From an uncultured Acidimicrobiales bacterium (GTDB lineage: Bacteria; Actinomycetota; Acidimicrobiia; Acidimicrobiales; CATQHL01), in NCBI GenBank assembly GCA_958295925.1, contig CATQHL010000001.1, positions 278,676 to 342,675 on the forward strand: a stretch of DNA of 64,000 nucleotides. The letters run 5' to 3'. Of this stretch, positions 18,375 through 27,072 are shown one piece after another (the stretch's first letter is position 1; every line of letters starts with the position of its first letter). Under the pieces are notes generated by a model. The model searched no databases. It saw only the letters and a list, made by a program, of their open reading frames with translations, and was not told the origin of the DNA. The position numbers were made by a program, and so were the translations under genes.

Positions 18375-18820
18375 CGGAAAGCGAGGGCATAGACGGGTCG
18401 GGCTTAATGGAAGACAGCATTAGGTAGGGCAATCGCGTGAGTGGGATTTCCCCTATCGCGCTCCAGATGAGTCGGGCTTAAAGGAAGACAACGTTAGGTA
18501 GGGCAATAGCTGTAGGAGGCGCAGGACTGATGCCGGCGGCGGAACTAGCGACACTAGCCGCAACGTTAGGTAGGGCAATAGCAGTAGAGGCGCAGGGGCA
18601 AATGGTTGTAATGCTTATTGATGCTTAATGAGTTGCAACTAATCCACCAGGAAATCGCTGCTGAAGCTTCGGTGCGGCGACGTAGAACGATCTACGGATT
18701 CACAGATTGCAACAATTCCACCAGAAATATCACTGCCAGAGGGAACACCGTGAGGACGCGGTCAAGCCCAGCAGCGAAAATGAGGAAGGCGAAGGGACAA
18801 AAGCGGCTCTGGGCGCTGTG
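18375..18820. other. Intergenic region with direct repeats
   Basis: 446 bp between DUF1156 and the VOC gene. It holds a 37-bp direct repeat 'gtcgggcttaa.ggaagaca.c.ttaggtagggcaat' at 18397 and 18471, and an overlapping repeat 'caacgttaggtagggcaatagc.gtag' at 18489 and 18561. A plus-strand frame at 18618 has no recognisable features and overlaps the VOC gene antisense, so no gene is called. Confidence 0.6.
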
Positions 18821-19297
18821 TCAAGACTCTGCTGGGCTGCCCTTGGCCATCATTTCCGACGACCTGCGCGCAAGCTCTTCAGGTGAAATGTCCTCGATGT
18901 GGCTGGATACCCCCCAGCGGTGTCCCCAGGGGTCTTCGAACTGGCCGGAGCGGTCGCCGTAGAACTGATCCGCCATCGGCATGAGCGACTTAGCGCCGCG
19001 TCCGAGGGCGACCTGATAGGCGGCGTCGGCGTCCTCCATGTAGACGGTGATGGTCACAGGGGAGCCCCCGACGGCCTTAGGGCCGCGGAAGCCCATTTCG
19101 GGGTACTCGTCGGCGACCATGATCAAAGAGTCGCCTATCTGAAGTTCGGAGTGCGCCACCTTCCCGCCGGGCGCATCGATGTGCATGCGCTCGGTGGCCT
19201 GAAAAACCTCTTTGTAGAAGTCGATGGCCTCGGCTGCGCCGTCAACGGCCAGGGCTATGTTCACACGCGGGTAGTCGCTTGGGATGGGGTTTGGCAC
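18821..19297 (-). CDS. VOC family protein (PhnB/glyoxalase-like)
   Basis: 158 aa, GTG start at 19297 with an aaggag ribosome site about 7 nt upstream. The sequence has the paired beta-alpha-beta-beta-beta pattern of the vicinal-oxygen-chelate fold: NIALAVDGAAEAIDFYKEVF at the start of module 1, SELQIGDSLIMVADE, then module 2 with VTITVYMEDADAAY and the DRSGQFEDPWGHRW motif near residue 120, typical of PhnB-type members. Members bind a metal and include glyoxalase-like and resistance proteins, but most have no known substrate. It stands alone between accessory genes, so no role can be inferred from its neighbours. Confidence 0.85.
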   Translation of the reverse strand: MPNPIPSDYPRVNIALAVDGAAEAIDFYKEVFQATERMHIDAPGGKVAHSELQIGDSLIMVADEYPEMGFRGPKAVGGSPVTITVYMEDADAAYQVALGRGAKSLMPMADQFYGDRSGQFEDPWGHRWGVSSHIEDISPEELARRSSEMMAKGSPAES

Positions 19298-19611
19298 GGG
19301 CTGCTCCTTTTGCGGAATTCTCGGAAACGCCCAGGATTACGGAAACGCCTGGGCTGCGCTACAGAGAGTACCTTCACCAGCACCAGCGCCCACCCGAAGA
19401 GCGTCTGCCTACAATCTGTTCCAAGCAACCCGACCATTCCCGATGAGAAACGCAACTCATCAAACCTCACCAGGAAACGGCAGAAGAATCCCCGCTCTCC
19501 AAGCCGAACTTGGCGGAGGCTGGAGCCAACAACCCCCGACGGGAAGACAAAAGTAAGGCAACAGCGCAGACAACAGGGAATACAACAGCGAATACAACAA
19601 TAGGAGTCGCA

Positions 19612-19926
19612 ATGATAAACGTAACCACCGCCGAGGTTCCCGGCAAGACCATCACCGCCATCCACGGAATGGTCACCGGCAACACAATCAGGACCAAGGT
19701 CCTCTTCAAGGACATCGGGGCGGGTCTGAAAATGCTGGTTGGCGGCGAGGTCCGCTCCTACACGAAGATGATGATCGAATCTCGTGAGCAGGCCGTAGCG
19801 CGGATGAACGAGGCCGCCGCCGACCTTGGCGCCGACGCTGTTGTGAGCATGCGCTTCACCACATCGATGATCGCAGCAGGGGCGTCGGAAATCCTGGCGT
19901 ACGGAACAGCCGTCAACCTGGAGTAG
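19612..19926 (+). CDS. YbjQ family protein (UPF0145)
   Basis: 104 aa from the ATG at 19612 (MINVTTAEVPGKTITAIHG), with a taggag ribosome site 5 nt upstream; a longer frame from 19510 has no such support. It matches the compact YbjQ/UPF0145 fold: G.V.G.TI and 'DIGAGLKMLVGGEV.SYTKMM' followed by ALGAD-type AADLGADAVVSMRF. Family knowledge: small pentameric proteins, called heavy-metal-binding by homology, with no firm function. Two copies of a GC-rich hairpin follow directly. Confidence 0.9.
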   Translation: MINVTTAEVPGKTITAIHGMVTGNTIRTKVLFKDIGAGLKMLVGGEVRSYTKMMIESREQAVARMNEAAADLGADAVVSMRFTTSMIAAGASEILAYGTAVNLE

Positions 19927-20018
19927 CGGCAGAAGCCCTGGCGCGCACGCCGCAGCGCGCCAAACCGGAGCAGCGGCAGAAGTCCTGGCGCGCACGCCGC
20001 AGCGCGCCAAACCGGAGC
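19925..20018. repeat. 47-bp direct repeat, each with a hairpin
   Basis: Two nearly identical 47-bp copies (19925-19971 and 19972-20018) follow the YbjQ stop. Each contains the perfect 8-bp stem tggcgcgc...gcgcgcca with an 8-nt loop (19939-19962 and 19986-20009). They may act as a transcription end or mRNA-stabilising element, but no T-run follows. A similar GC-rich segment continues to 20045. Confidence 0.75.
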
Positions 20019-20124
20019 AGCCGCAGGAGTGGCGGTAAGCCGCCTTGGAGGCCGCAAACGGATGGTAGGCATCCAACCTCCCGCCGGGCGCGGCAAATTG
20101 AAGAGGTTAAGTGCGCCTGCGAGC

Positions 20125-20233
20125 TGCGAACGGGCACGCCGCGCCCAACACAGTGATGGACCCGGCTTACGACGCTTGCTTATCGCCGAATTGTCATGCG
20201 AACGGGCACGCCGCGCCCAACACAGTGATGGAC
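20125..20233. repeat. 37-bp direct repeat covering a gene 3' end
   Basis: 'tgcgaacgggcacgccgcgc' plus 17 further bases occurs at 20125-20161 and 20197-20233, 72 bp apart. The second copy is the C-terminal coding end of the minus-strand gene at 20194-20880; the first lies in the downstream intergenic DNA, so it duplicates the 3' end of that gene. Confidence 0.9.
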
Positions 20234-20880
20234 GCCCCTAACCCCGACGAGTCGGCGAGGGCGAAGGGATGCACCGCCGCCACCCCGGCCCTGCGAAGCT
20301 CCGCCCCAACCAGCGTGAGAGTCCAGCGGGAGTTCACGATGTCGTCGAGCAGCAGCACAGGCTCCGACGGCAGCTTCGCCGAAGGCTTCACCCCGAAGGT
20401 GCCGAGGACGTTCTCGTAGCGCCGGCGCTCGTCGGGCATCGACTTCTGCGGCTCGGCGTCCCTCCGATGCTCAACAACACCCAGGCACGGCAAGCCCAGC
20501 GACTCGGCCAGCCGACCCGCAAAGTCGGGCATCAAGCCAGGCTGTCGGGCGGAGGGGACGAACGTAACCCACCCGGGCGGGGGGGAAGGCCGCCAAGAGT
20601 CTCTGACGACTTCGGCGGCGGCGTCCACCAGCCGATCGTCGAAGCGCCCGAGAGTGTGCTTCCCGTCGCGGATCAACTCGCCCCAGCCGTCGGCGCCGAA
20701 CTCAGCCATCACACGCCCAGGCTCGAGGCGCATTTCAGCCAGGATCGGCGTGCCAGCGGGGTTCCGGCCGAGCGGCTGGATAATCACGGCCAATGACAGT
20801 AATGACAACAGCGACAAGAGCAAGAATCGGCAGCCAGCAAGTCCGCAACCAAGCCCCAACCAAGCCCTTCCCTCCCCCAT
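20194..20880 (-). CDS. RecQ C-terminal phosphoribosyltransferase-like domain, helicase part missing
   Basis: 228 aa. From about residue 33 the protein resembles the C-terminal region of actinobacterial RecQ-family helicases: ADGWGELIRDGKHTLGRFDD, then WVTFVPSARQPGLMPDFAGR and the PRPP-loop-like VLLLDDIVNSRWTLTLVGAEL, AGVAAVHPFALADSSG. The DEAD/helicase domains that normally precede it are absent; only 80 bp separate this frame from the divergent Rieske gene. The first ~32 residues (LLLSLLSLLSLAV) look like translated non-homologous DNA. It may be a truncated pseudogene or a stand-alone domain; a start at the internal Met before RLEPGRVM is possible. Confidence 0.7.
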   Translation of the reverse strand: MGEGRAWLGLGCGLAGCRFLLLSLLSLLSLAVIIQPLGRNPAGTPILAEMRLEPGRVMAEFGADGWGELIRDGKHTLGRFDDRLVDAAAEVVRDSWRPSPPPGWVTFVPSARQPGLMPDFAGRLAESLGLPCLGVVEHRRDAEPQKSMPDERRRYENVLGTFGVKPSAKLPSEPVLLLDDIVNSRWTLTLVGAELRRAGVAAVHPFALADSSGLGASITVLGAACPFA

Positions 20881-20960
20881 AGCCGCCTCACCGCAAAACT
20901 AGAATTAACCCAGAAAAACCCCTGAGTGATGCGCATTACCAACCGAACCAGCCAAGGAAG

Positions 20961-21971
20961 GTGTCCCCGATGCTCGTAGAAGACATCCCCGCTTTACGCA
21001 ACTACTGGTATCCGGTGGCGTATGCCGACGAGGTGAACTCGAAGCCGCACGCCGCAAGGGTGCTGTTCACCGACATTGTGGTCTGGCGCACCGCCGACGA
21101 CAGTTTTGCAGCCTCCACCGCAGTCTGCGCCCATCGCGGTGCCCCGCTGGACATGGGATGGGTGGAGGACGGATGCCTAGTCTGCCCGTATCACGGCTGG
21201 CGCTACGACAGCGACGGGCGCTGCGTGTCAATCCCCTCGGCAGGCCCCGGCGCAACCATCCCCAAGCGCGCCGGCATTGAGAGCTATCCCGCCAGGGAGC
21301 GCTACGGGCTGGTGTGGATCAACCTCAACGGCACCGACGCGGAGCCGATCCCTGAGTTCGCAGAGGCAGAAAGCCCGGACTTCATCGTCGCCCACGAACT
21401 GATGGAGGTGTGGAACGCGTCGGCGCCGCAGATTCTGGAGAACGCCCTAGACGTGAGCCACGTGGCCTGGGTTCACCGCGACTCGGCAGGCTCATCGGCC
21501 GCCCCGGAGTTCGGCGACGAGTTCAGCGTGGATCGAACCGGCAGCACCCTCACGTTCGCTGTGGAGCACACCGCCAGGGTGACCGTCCAGAAGGCCGGCG
21601 GAGGGGGTGGCGACGGATCGGAACTCACCCAGCGCGTCTCCTACGGCGTGCTGCCGAACCCGTTCGCCGTCCGCATCGCCCTTGTCTACCCCGACACCGG
21701 CCTGATCCACGTGCTGTTCAAGACCGCCACGCCCGTAGACAACGAGAACACCCTCTTCTGCCAGTTCATCGCCCGCAACGATCGGCCCGAGCAGGGGCAG
21801 ATGGAGAAAATCCTGAACATGGACAGACGGGTTCAGTCGGAGGATCGGGCGCTGCTGGAGCGGATAGCCCCCGACTATCCGCTGGACGTGACCGCCCAGT
21901 TCCACACCAAGGCCGACAAGGTGACGCTGGAATACCGGCGGGCACTGGCCACGTTGAGCGGGGTTGAGTGA
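20961..21971 (+). CDS. Rieske non-heme iron oxygenase, alpha subunit
   Basis: 336 aa, GTG at 20961 directly after aaggaag (ATG at 20970 is the alternative, at more usual spacing). The N-terminal Rieske [2Fe-2S] domain has CAHRGAPLD and CPYHGWRYD (two Cys, two His). The mononuclear-iron site follows at about residue 158 as NALDVSHVAWVHRDS, the N..D..H....H pattern of ring-hydroxylating and O/N-demethylating oxygenases such as vanillate demethylase. These enzymes need a reductase, which is not encoded nearby. It converges on the minus-strand nucleoside locus and could act on a related heterocycle or on an aromatic methyl ether; the substrate cannot be read from sequence. Confidence 0.9.
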   Translation: MSPMLVEDIPALRNYWYPVAYADEVNSKPHAARVLFTDIVVWRTADDSFAASTAVCAHRGAPLDMGWVEDGCLVCPYHGWRYDSDGRCVSIPSAGPGATIPKRAGIESYPARERYGLVWINLNGTDAEPIPEFAEAESPDFIVAHELMEVWNASAPQILENALDVSHVAWVHRDSAGSSAAPEFGDEFSVDRTGSTLTFAVEHTARVTVQKAGGGGGDGSELTQRVSYGVLPNPFAVRIALVYPDTGLIHVLFKTATPVDNENTLFCQFIARNDRPEQGQMEKILNMDRRVQSEDRALLERIAPDYPLDVTAQFHTKADKVTLEYRRALATLSGVE

Positions 21972-22108
21972 GAGTTTGAGCGGGAGCTGACTGCCTCAAG
22001 CCGACTTGAGTCCCTGGACATCCCCAGTCCGGGGCGCAGGCCGCCTTGGGCTGGAGTTGGATCTTGCGTGGGATCTGAGCGGGAGCTTGCGCGGGATCTG
22101 ACTCCCCC

Positions 22109-23485
22109 CTAGTCCGGCAGCCCCGCCCTTCCCAACAGCGCCGCCCGCTGCGCCTCCGCCTCGGCGCGGATTAAGTTCTCGTCGGCGGTGAGCAGGCGAG
22201 AATCGGCCACGACCACCCGTCCGCCCACCAGCACGTGCGAAACGTCGTCGGAGCGGTGGGTGTAGACCATCTCGCTGACAGGATCGCCGAAGCCCACAGG
22301 CGCAGAATGCAGCCTGTCCCGCCGCACCACCACCAGGTCGGCGATCTTGCCGACCTCGATGCTGCCGACATCCCTCTCAAGGCCGAGCGCACGGGCGCCG
22401 CCCAGGGTGGCCATCTCGAACGCCAAGGCCGCCGGCAGGGCGCGAGGCCCGTGCGAAGGCTTGTGAAGAAGGGCGGCCAGGCGCATCTCCTCGAAGCCGT
22501 CAAGGCGGTTGTTGCACGCCGCCCCGTCGGCGCCTAGAGCAACGTTCACCCCGTCGGCCAGGTATTCCACCACCGGCGCCAGCCCGGACGCCAGCTTCAG
22601 GTTGGCGGAGGGGCAGTGGCAGACGTGCGCCCGGTGGCGGCGAAGCAGGGAACGCTCGGCGGCTGAGAGCCACACGCAGTGAGCCATCACCAGGCGGTCG
22701 TCGAGGGCGCCCCAGGAAGCCAGCGCCTCCACGTCCCGCCCTTCGGGGGATGCCCCAAGGCGGTCAGCCTGCTCGCGGTTCTCGTTGACGTGCGTGTGCA
22801 GGCGCAGGTCGGCTTCCCTGGCCAATTCGACGCAGCGCCGCCACGTCTCCGGGGAGGCGTTGCGAGGGCCGCGAGGCGAGAGGGCGACGCCCAGACGACC
22901 GTCGCCCGCCCCGTGCCAGCGTTCCAGCAGACTCAGCACCTCGCTCCAGGCGTCGTCCGCGTCCTCCCCCACCATCTCAGTGCCCGGCTCCCAGCGATCC
23001 ATCAGAGCCTTGCCGATGATCGCCCTGATGCCCAGACGCTCCGCCGCCTCGAAGGCCGCCTCCGTGTGGGACATGGACTCCATGGTGAGCACCGAGGTGG
23101 TGCCGCCTCGCAGCAACTCGGCCACCCCCAGGGCCGCGGAGGCGCCCAGGGAGGCGTAGTCGTGGGCCTGCTCCAGCGGCCAGACGCGGCGGCGAAGCCA
23201 GGTGATTACGTCCATGTCGTCGGCAAGGCCACGAAACAGCGTCTGGCAGAGATGCACGTGCGCCTGTATCAGGCCAGGTATGACCAGACAGCCGGCGGCG
23301 TCTATCTCCTCGGTGGACGAGGCGCCGGCCGGCGAGCGGCTGGCCGAGCGGCGCGGCGGGCGGCGTGTTAAACGGCGTATATCGGCGATGCGCCCCCCCT
23401 CCACCACCACGTCGGACTCGGTGACGGTAACCCCGCCCGCGCCGCAGCTGAGGACAACCCCGCCTCGAACTACGACCTCGGCCAT
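22109..23485 (-). CDS. TRZ/ATZ-family amidohydrolase (deaminase-like)
   Basis: 458 aa, ATG at 23485. A metal-dependent hydrolase of the amidohydrolase superfamily: GLIQAHVHLCQTLFRG (HxH metal ligands), LHTHVNENREQAD, MAHCVWLSAAE, and LGADGAACNNRLDGFEEMR carrying the last metal Asp. The NNRLD-FEEMR block is typical of the group with SAH/MTA deaminase, 8-oxoguanine deaminase and atrazine chlorohydrolase-type enzymes. A short Arg-rich insertion lies near residues 40-55. It is the last gene of a nucleoside-related minus-strand run, 95 bp after the nucleoside phosphorylase, so deamination of a released purine-type base or nucleoside is plausible. Exact substrate unknown. Confidence 0.85.
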   Translation of the reverse strand: MAEVVVRGGVVLSCGAGGVTVTESDVVVEGGRIADIRRLTRRPPRRSASRSPAGASSTEEIDAAGCLVIPGLIQAHVHLCQTLFRGLADDMDVITWLRRRVWPLEQAHDYASLGASAALGVAELLRGGTTSVLTMESMSHTEAAFEAAERLGIRAIIGKALMDRWEPGTEMVGEDADDAWSEVLSLLERWHGAGDGRLGVALSPRGPRNASPETWRRCVELAREADLRLHTHVNENREQADRLGASPEGRDVEALASWGALDDRLVMAHCVWLSAAERSLLRRHRAHVCHCPSANLKLASGLAPVVEYLADGVNVALGADGAACNNRLDGFEEMRLAALLHKPSHGPRALPAALAFEMATLGGARALGLERDVGSIEVGKIADLVVVRRDRLHSAPVGFGDPVSEMVYTHRSDDVSHVLVGGRVVVADSRLLTADENLIRAEAEAQRAALLGRAGLPD

Positions 23486-23579
23486 GGCCAGCCAGGGGTG
23501 TGCGGGTTAAGCGGGAAGGTCGCCGCCCACCAAGTCGTGAGCGAGCACCCCACGGAGACTGACGCCAGGTTTTTCCCCA

Positions 23580-24527
23580 CTATGTGCCGCTTGAACCGCT
23601 AGAACCGCTACGAGTTTGAGCGGCGCTCGCCAAGTCCGCTGCGGCTTCGAGGGCGAACTCGATCATCGCCTGCTGCCCCGCACGGTACTCATCCAACATC
23701 CGCCCCTGGTAGGTCGCCTCGCCGCTGATCAGGTTGGAGCCCACACAGAGCACCGAGCCCGCCTCGCAGCCCAGGCTGGCCGCCACAGTGAACAGGGCGG
23801 AGGTCTCCATCTCGAAGGTGAGCACGCCCAACGAACTCCAGCGCTCGATGATCTCAGGGAGTCGTTCGCCGGCGTAGAAGCTGTCGGTGGAGCGCGTCAG
23901 GCCCACCTCGGCCGAGACGCCCTGGCGCTCGGCGGCCCGCACCAGGGCGGTAAGCACCCGGTAGTTCGCCACCGGGGGGAAGTTGGCGGGGGCGTAGTAG
24001 CCGCTCGTGCCCTCGTCGCAAACGGCTCCCGAGGCGATGGCCAGCCCGCCCACTGGCAGTTTCAGGGAGACGGCTGCGCAGCTGCCCACGCGGATGAACG
24101 TTGACGCACCGCAGGCGGCGAGTTCCTCCACGGCGATGGCCATCGACGGGGAGCCGACCCCGCTTGTGGCGACGCTTATCGGCTCGCCACCAAGCGTCCC
24201 CGCACCACCAAGCGTCCCCGTGTAGACGGCGTATCCCCGACGCTGCCCAACCTGCTCGGCGTCCTCCAGCATGGTCGCCATCAGTTCCACCCGCTCAGGG
24301 CTGCCCGACAGGAGGGCCACCCGAGCCACGTCGCCGTCGCCGCTCACGCCGAGATGCGGGAATGAGCCGTCCGGCAGGCGCAGGTGGCGCTCGGTGAGCC
24401 AGGCCGACGGGTCGGTGCGGGCGCCGATGCGGGCTTTCCCCGAAGAGCCCGAAGAACTGCCACTCGAGTCCGGCGGGCCTGCGCCGCCCGCCAACACGCC
24501 GCCGTCCTTGTTCATGCCCATGTTCAT
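23580..24527 (-). CDS. Nucleoside phosphorylase (NP-I, uridine phosphorylase-like)
   Basis: 315 aa from the ATG at 24527, which overlaps the upstream stop as ATGA and has an aggag site about 7 nt before it; an open frame runs further upstream inside the amidohydrolase gene. NP-I family features: VALLSGSPERVELMATML, TSGVGSPSMAIAVEELAACG, FIRVGSCAAVSL, and the base/ribose-site segment LTFEMETSALFTVAASLG with the FEMET motif. The layout follows E. coli uridine phosphorylase closely. It should cleave nucleosides with phosphate to base plus pentose-1-phosphate in the cytosol. The first ~40 residues are Gly/Ser-rich. It is translationally coupled to the amidohydrolase gene before it. Confidence 0.9.
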   Translation of the reverse strand: MNMGMNKDGGVLAGGAGPPDSSGSSSGSSGKARIGARTDPSAWLTERHLRLPDGSFPHLGVSGDGDVARVALLSGSPERVELMATMLEDAEQVGQRRGYAVYTGTLGGAGTLGGEPISVATSGVGSPSMAIAVEELAACGASTFIRVGSCAAVSLKLPVGGLAIASGAVCDEGTSGYYAPANFPPVANYRVLTALVRAAERQGVSAEVGLTRSTDSFYAGERLPEIIERWSSLGVLTFEMETSALFTVAASLGCEAGSVLCVGSNLISGEATYQGRMLDEYRAGQQAMIEFALEAAADLASAAQTRSGSSGSSGT

Positions 24528-26065
24528 GTCCGCTCTCCTTGATACTTTCCGACTACGTGCTCGAACACGCCCGCCTTGGTGAGCAGATGCCGAGCCTCGC
24601 GGTGCGTCAGGTCTCGGATTTCCTCCAGATCGAGGGTAAGCAGCCTCCTGTCGTCCAGCAGCACCTTGCCGTCGACGATCGTGTAGCGAACGTCGGAGCC
24701 CGAACACGACCAGACCAACTGTTCGATTACGTTGCCGCCGCCCTCGCAGAAGGCGGGCCAGGCGTGCGGGCGATCAAGCCCCACCACCGCAATGTCCGCC
24801 CTCTTGCCCACCTCAAGGCTTCCGACCGAATCTGCCAGCCCAAGCGCGCCCGCCGAGCCGATGGTGGCCATTTCCAGCAGCTCCAGGCTTGGAAGCACCT
24901 CCGCGTCGCCAGAGGAGAACTTCGCCAGCAGACCCGCCTGGCGCATCTCCTCGAAGGGGTCGAGGTTGTTGTTGGTCATTATGGAATCGGTTCCCAGGCC
25001 GACGTTCGCCCCGGCTGCAAGCAACTCCGGAATACGGGCGGCGCCGTTGCCGAGTTTCATGTTGGATGTCGGGCAGTGCGCCACGCCCATTCCGCTGAAG
25101 GCGACCCGGGCGAGGTCGTCGTCGTTCAGCTCCACGCAGTGGGCGGCCACCAAGTGCGGCCCCAGGCCCACGAGCCTGTCCAGCCACTGGGCGGGGGTGA
25201 GGCCGCCCGAAAGTTCCGCCACGGCCCGCGTCTCGGCCCGCGACTCCGCCAGGTGGGTGTGGATGCCGACCCCGAGCTGCTCGGCCAAGTCCCGCATTCG
25301 CCCGTAGGTGGAGGCGTGGACGGTGTAGAGGGAGTGCGGCCCGAACCAGGCGCGCACCCGGGGATGACGCCCGCGCCAGGCGTCGACGAACTCCTCGTTT
25401 GAGGCCAGCGACTCCCCGGCGCCCGCAGGCTCGTCAATCACTTGCGGGCTGATGGTGGCGCGCAGGCCGGATGTCTGCGCCACTCGTGCGGACTCCTCGG
25501 GGAAGCGGAAGATGTCGATGAAGCTCGTGGTGCCGTTGGAGATCATCTCGGCTTGGCACAGCAGGGCGCCTGCACGCTGGTGACGGGGCTCGTAGGCCTT
25601 GTCCTTGGGGAGGGCGAAGTCGTTCAGCCAGACGGGAAAGGGGAGGTCTTCGAACACCCCGCGCTCCATGAGCGTGTGGGTGTGGGCGTTCACGAAGCCG
25701 GGGATGACGGCGCAGTCGGAGGCGTCGATCACGCGGGCGGCAGCAGTCGGGCCAGCAGCCACGCCAGGGCGTCCCGCACCTGGGGCAGACCCTGGGCCGA
25801 CCTCCGGGCCGGGCCCTGGGCCGGGCCCTGGGCCGGGCAACCTGTCAACCACCGGGCCAGACCCCTGGCAGACACCAATACCCGGCCCCGGGCCGACACG
25901 CACGATCTCGCCGTTACACACGGCCACGTCGCCAATGAAGGCGCTGCGGGAAGAGTCGCAGGGGACGACGACCCCGCCGCGAATCAGCAGGTCAGTCACG
26001 GATTCGTCAGTCTCGGAAGCCATGCCGGAAGCCATGCCGGAAGCCAAGTAGGAACCCATGTGCAA
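24524..26065 (-). CDS. TRZ/ATZ-family amidohydrolase (MTA/SAH deaminase-like)
   Basis: 513 aa as called from TTG 26065; ATG 26059 or a later Met may be the true start. The TIM-barrel metal motifs are complete: VIPGFVNAHTHTLMERG, GIHTHLAESRAETR, VAAHCVELNDDDL, VAHCPTSNMKLGNG, and LGTDSIMTNNNLDPFEEMR. This pattern fits 5-methylthioadenosine/S-adenosylhomocysteine-type deaminases. Between the N-terminal beta domain and the barrel there is an unusual proline-glycine insertion (PGPGPGPGPEVGPG, about residues 70-95) encoded by a repeat of gggccctgggcc type. The 5' end also has three gcatggcttccg repeats. It lies 47 bp after the LLM oxidoreductase gene and overlaps the phosphorylase gene by 4 bp. 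Confidence 0.85.
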   Translation of the reverse strand: MHMGSYLASGMASGMASETDESVTDLLIRGGVVVPCDSSRSAFIGDVAVCNGEIVRVGPGPGIGVCQGSGPVVDRLPGPGPGPGPGPEVGPGSAPGAGRPGVAAGPTAAARVIDASDCAVIPGFVNAHTHTLMERGVFEDLPFPVWLNDFALPKDKAYEPRHQRAGALLCQAEMISNGTTSFIDIFRFPEESARVAQTSGLRATISPQVIDEPAGAGESLASNEEFVDAWRGRHPRVRAWFGPHSLYTVHASTYGRMRDLAEQLGVGIHTHLAESRAETRAVAELSGGLTPAQWLDRLVGLGPHLVAAHCVELNDDDLARVAFSGMGVAHCPTSNMKLGNGAARIPELLAAGANVGLGTDSIMTNNNLDPFEEMRQAGLLAKFSSGDAEVLPSLELLEMATIGSAGALGLADSVGSLEVGKRADIAVVGLDRPHAWPAFCEGGGNVIEQLVWSCSGSDVRYTIVDGKVLLDDRRLLTLDLEEIRDLTHREARHLLTKAGVFEHVVGKYQGERT

Positions 26066-26112
26066 GCCATGCCCGCTGGATGCGTCCTGGGTCTCCCCGA
26101 CCGCTTGTCCAG

Positions 26113-27072
26113 CTAAGCCTCGACGACCGCCGGCAGGACCGCCTCGGAGAACGCCACGAACTCCGCCAGCGTCTGGTTCGGGCGGACGTTGATCATCACC
26201 TGATCCACGCCGGCGGCGGCATAGGAAGCCAGCACGTCGGTCATCTCGTCGTAGCCACCCACAAGGATGCGCCGTCGCGCCTCGGCCTCGCTGCCGCCCC
26301 GGTAGCCCTGGACGGTGCTTATCAGGCGAGCCTCGGCAGCCTCGTCGCCGGACAGCTCGGCGAACACCAGGGTGGTGCGCTTCAGGTCGGAGGGCTTGCG
26401 GCTGTAGCGCTCGAGGAGGGCGTCGAGCCCGTCATTCACGTCCGACCACTCCCAGGGCGCCCAGAATCCGTTGTACCAGTGGGCGTGACGGGCGGTGATG
26501 CGGCGCAGGCGCTCCCCTCCCCCGCCGATGAGCACCGGCAAACCGCCCGGGCGAACCGGCTTGGGCTCAAAGACAGCGTCGGTGAGCGACACGAACCTGC
26601 CCTGGTAGTTCACAACCTCGTCGGGGCCGCAAAGGAGGTTGAATGCCTCGACCGTCTCCTCCAGGAACTGCATCCGATCTCCGACGGGGGGGAAGTCGAA
26701 GCCGTACATTGCGTGCTCGCCCTCGTGCCAGGCCGCCCCGATGCCGAACAGCGCCCGCCCGCCGCTGATGTGGTCGAGGGTCACGGCCGTCTTGGCGAAG
26801 ACAACCGGATGGCGGTAGGTGACGCCGGAGACGAGCACCCCAATGTCCATGCGGCTGGTGCTCTCGGCGAGCGCCGCCAGCACCGTCAAGCCCTCGAACT
26901 GCGGGCCGTGGGTGGAGCCACCTGGCGCTTCACGAGGATCGCGAGGATTCAGGGGCACGAAGTGGTCGAAGGTGAAGGCCGCTGAATAGCCAAGGCCCTC
27001 CCCCGCCTGCCAGAGGTCGCGCATGCGGGCGTAGTCGGTGTGCTCGGGCGGTGTCTGAAATGCCATTTCCAT
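26113..27072 (-). CDS. LLM class (luciferase-like) flavin/F420-dependent oxidoreductase
   Basis: 319 aa from the ATG at 27072 (MEMAFQTPPEHTDYARMRDL), with aggag 9 nt upstream; the open frame extends to 27264 through repetitive DNA that is unlikely to be coding. Bacterial-luciferase-fold features: GLGYSAAFTFDHFVPL, STSRMDIGVLVSGVTYRHP, and SGGRALFGIGAAWHEGEHAMYGF with the next helix GDRMQFLEETVEAF. In actinobacteria such proteins often use F420 or FMNH2; the cofactor cannot be fixed here. Its place between the ABC transporter and the deaminases suggests a redox step on the imported compound, comparable in fold, not necessarily in reaction, to RutA in pyrimidine breakdown. Confidence 0.85.
   Translation of the reverse strand: MEMAFQTPPEHTDYARMRDLWQAGEGLGYSAAFTFDHFVPLNPRDPREAPGGSTHGPQFEGLTVLAALAESTSRMDIGVLVSGVTYRHPVVFAKTAVTLDHISGGRALFGIGAAWHEGEHAMYGFDFPPVGDRMQFLEETVEAFNLLCGPDEVVNYQGRFVSLTDAVFEPKPVRPGGLPVLIGGGGERLRRITARHAHWYNGFWAPWEWSDVNDGLDALLERYSRKPSDLKRTTLVFAELSGDEAAEARLISTVQGYRGGSEAEARRRILVGGYDEMTDVLASYAAAGVDQVMINVRPNQTLAEFVAFSEAVLPAVVEA

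Noticed and set aside
18618-18962. 114-codon plus-strand frame upstream of and antisense to the VOC gene
   Set aside because: No recognisable feature and its second half is antisense to a well-supported gene.
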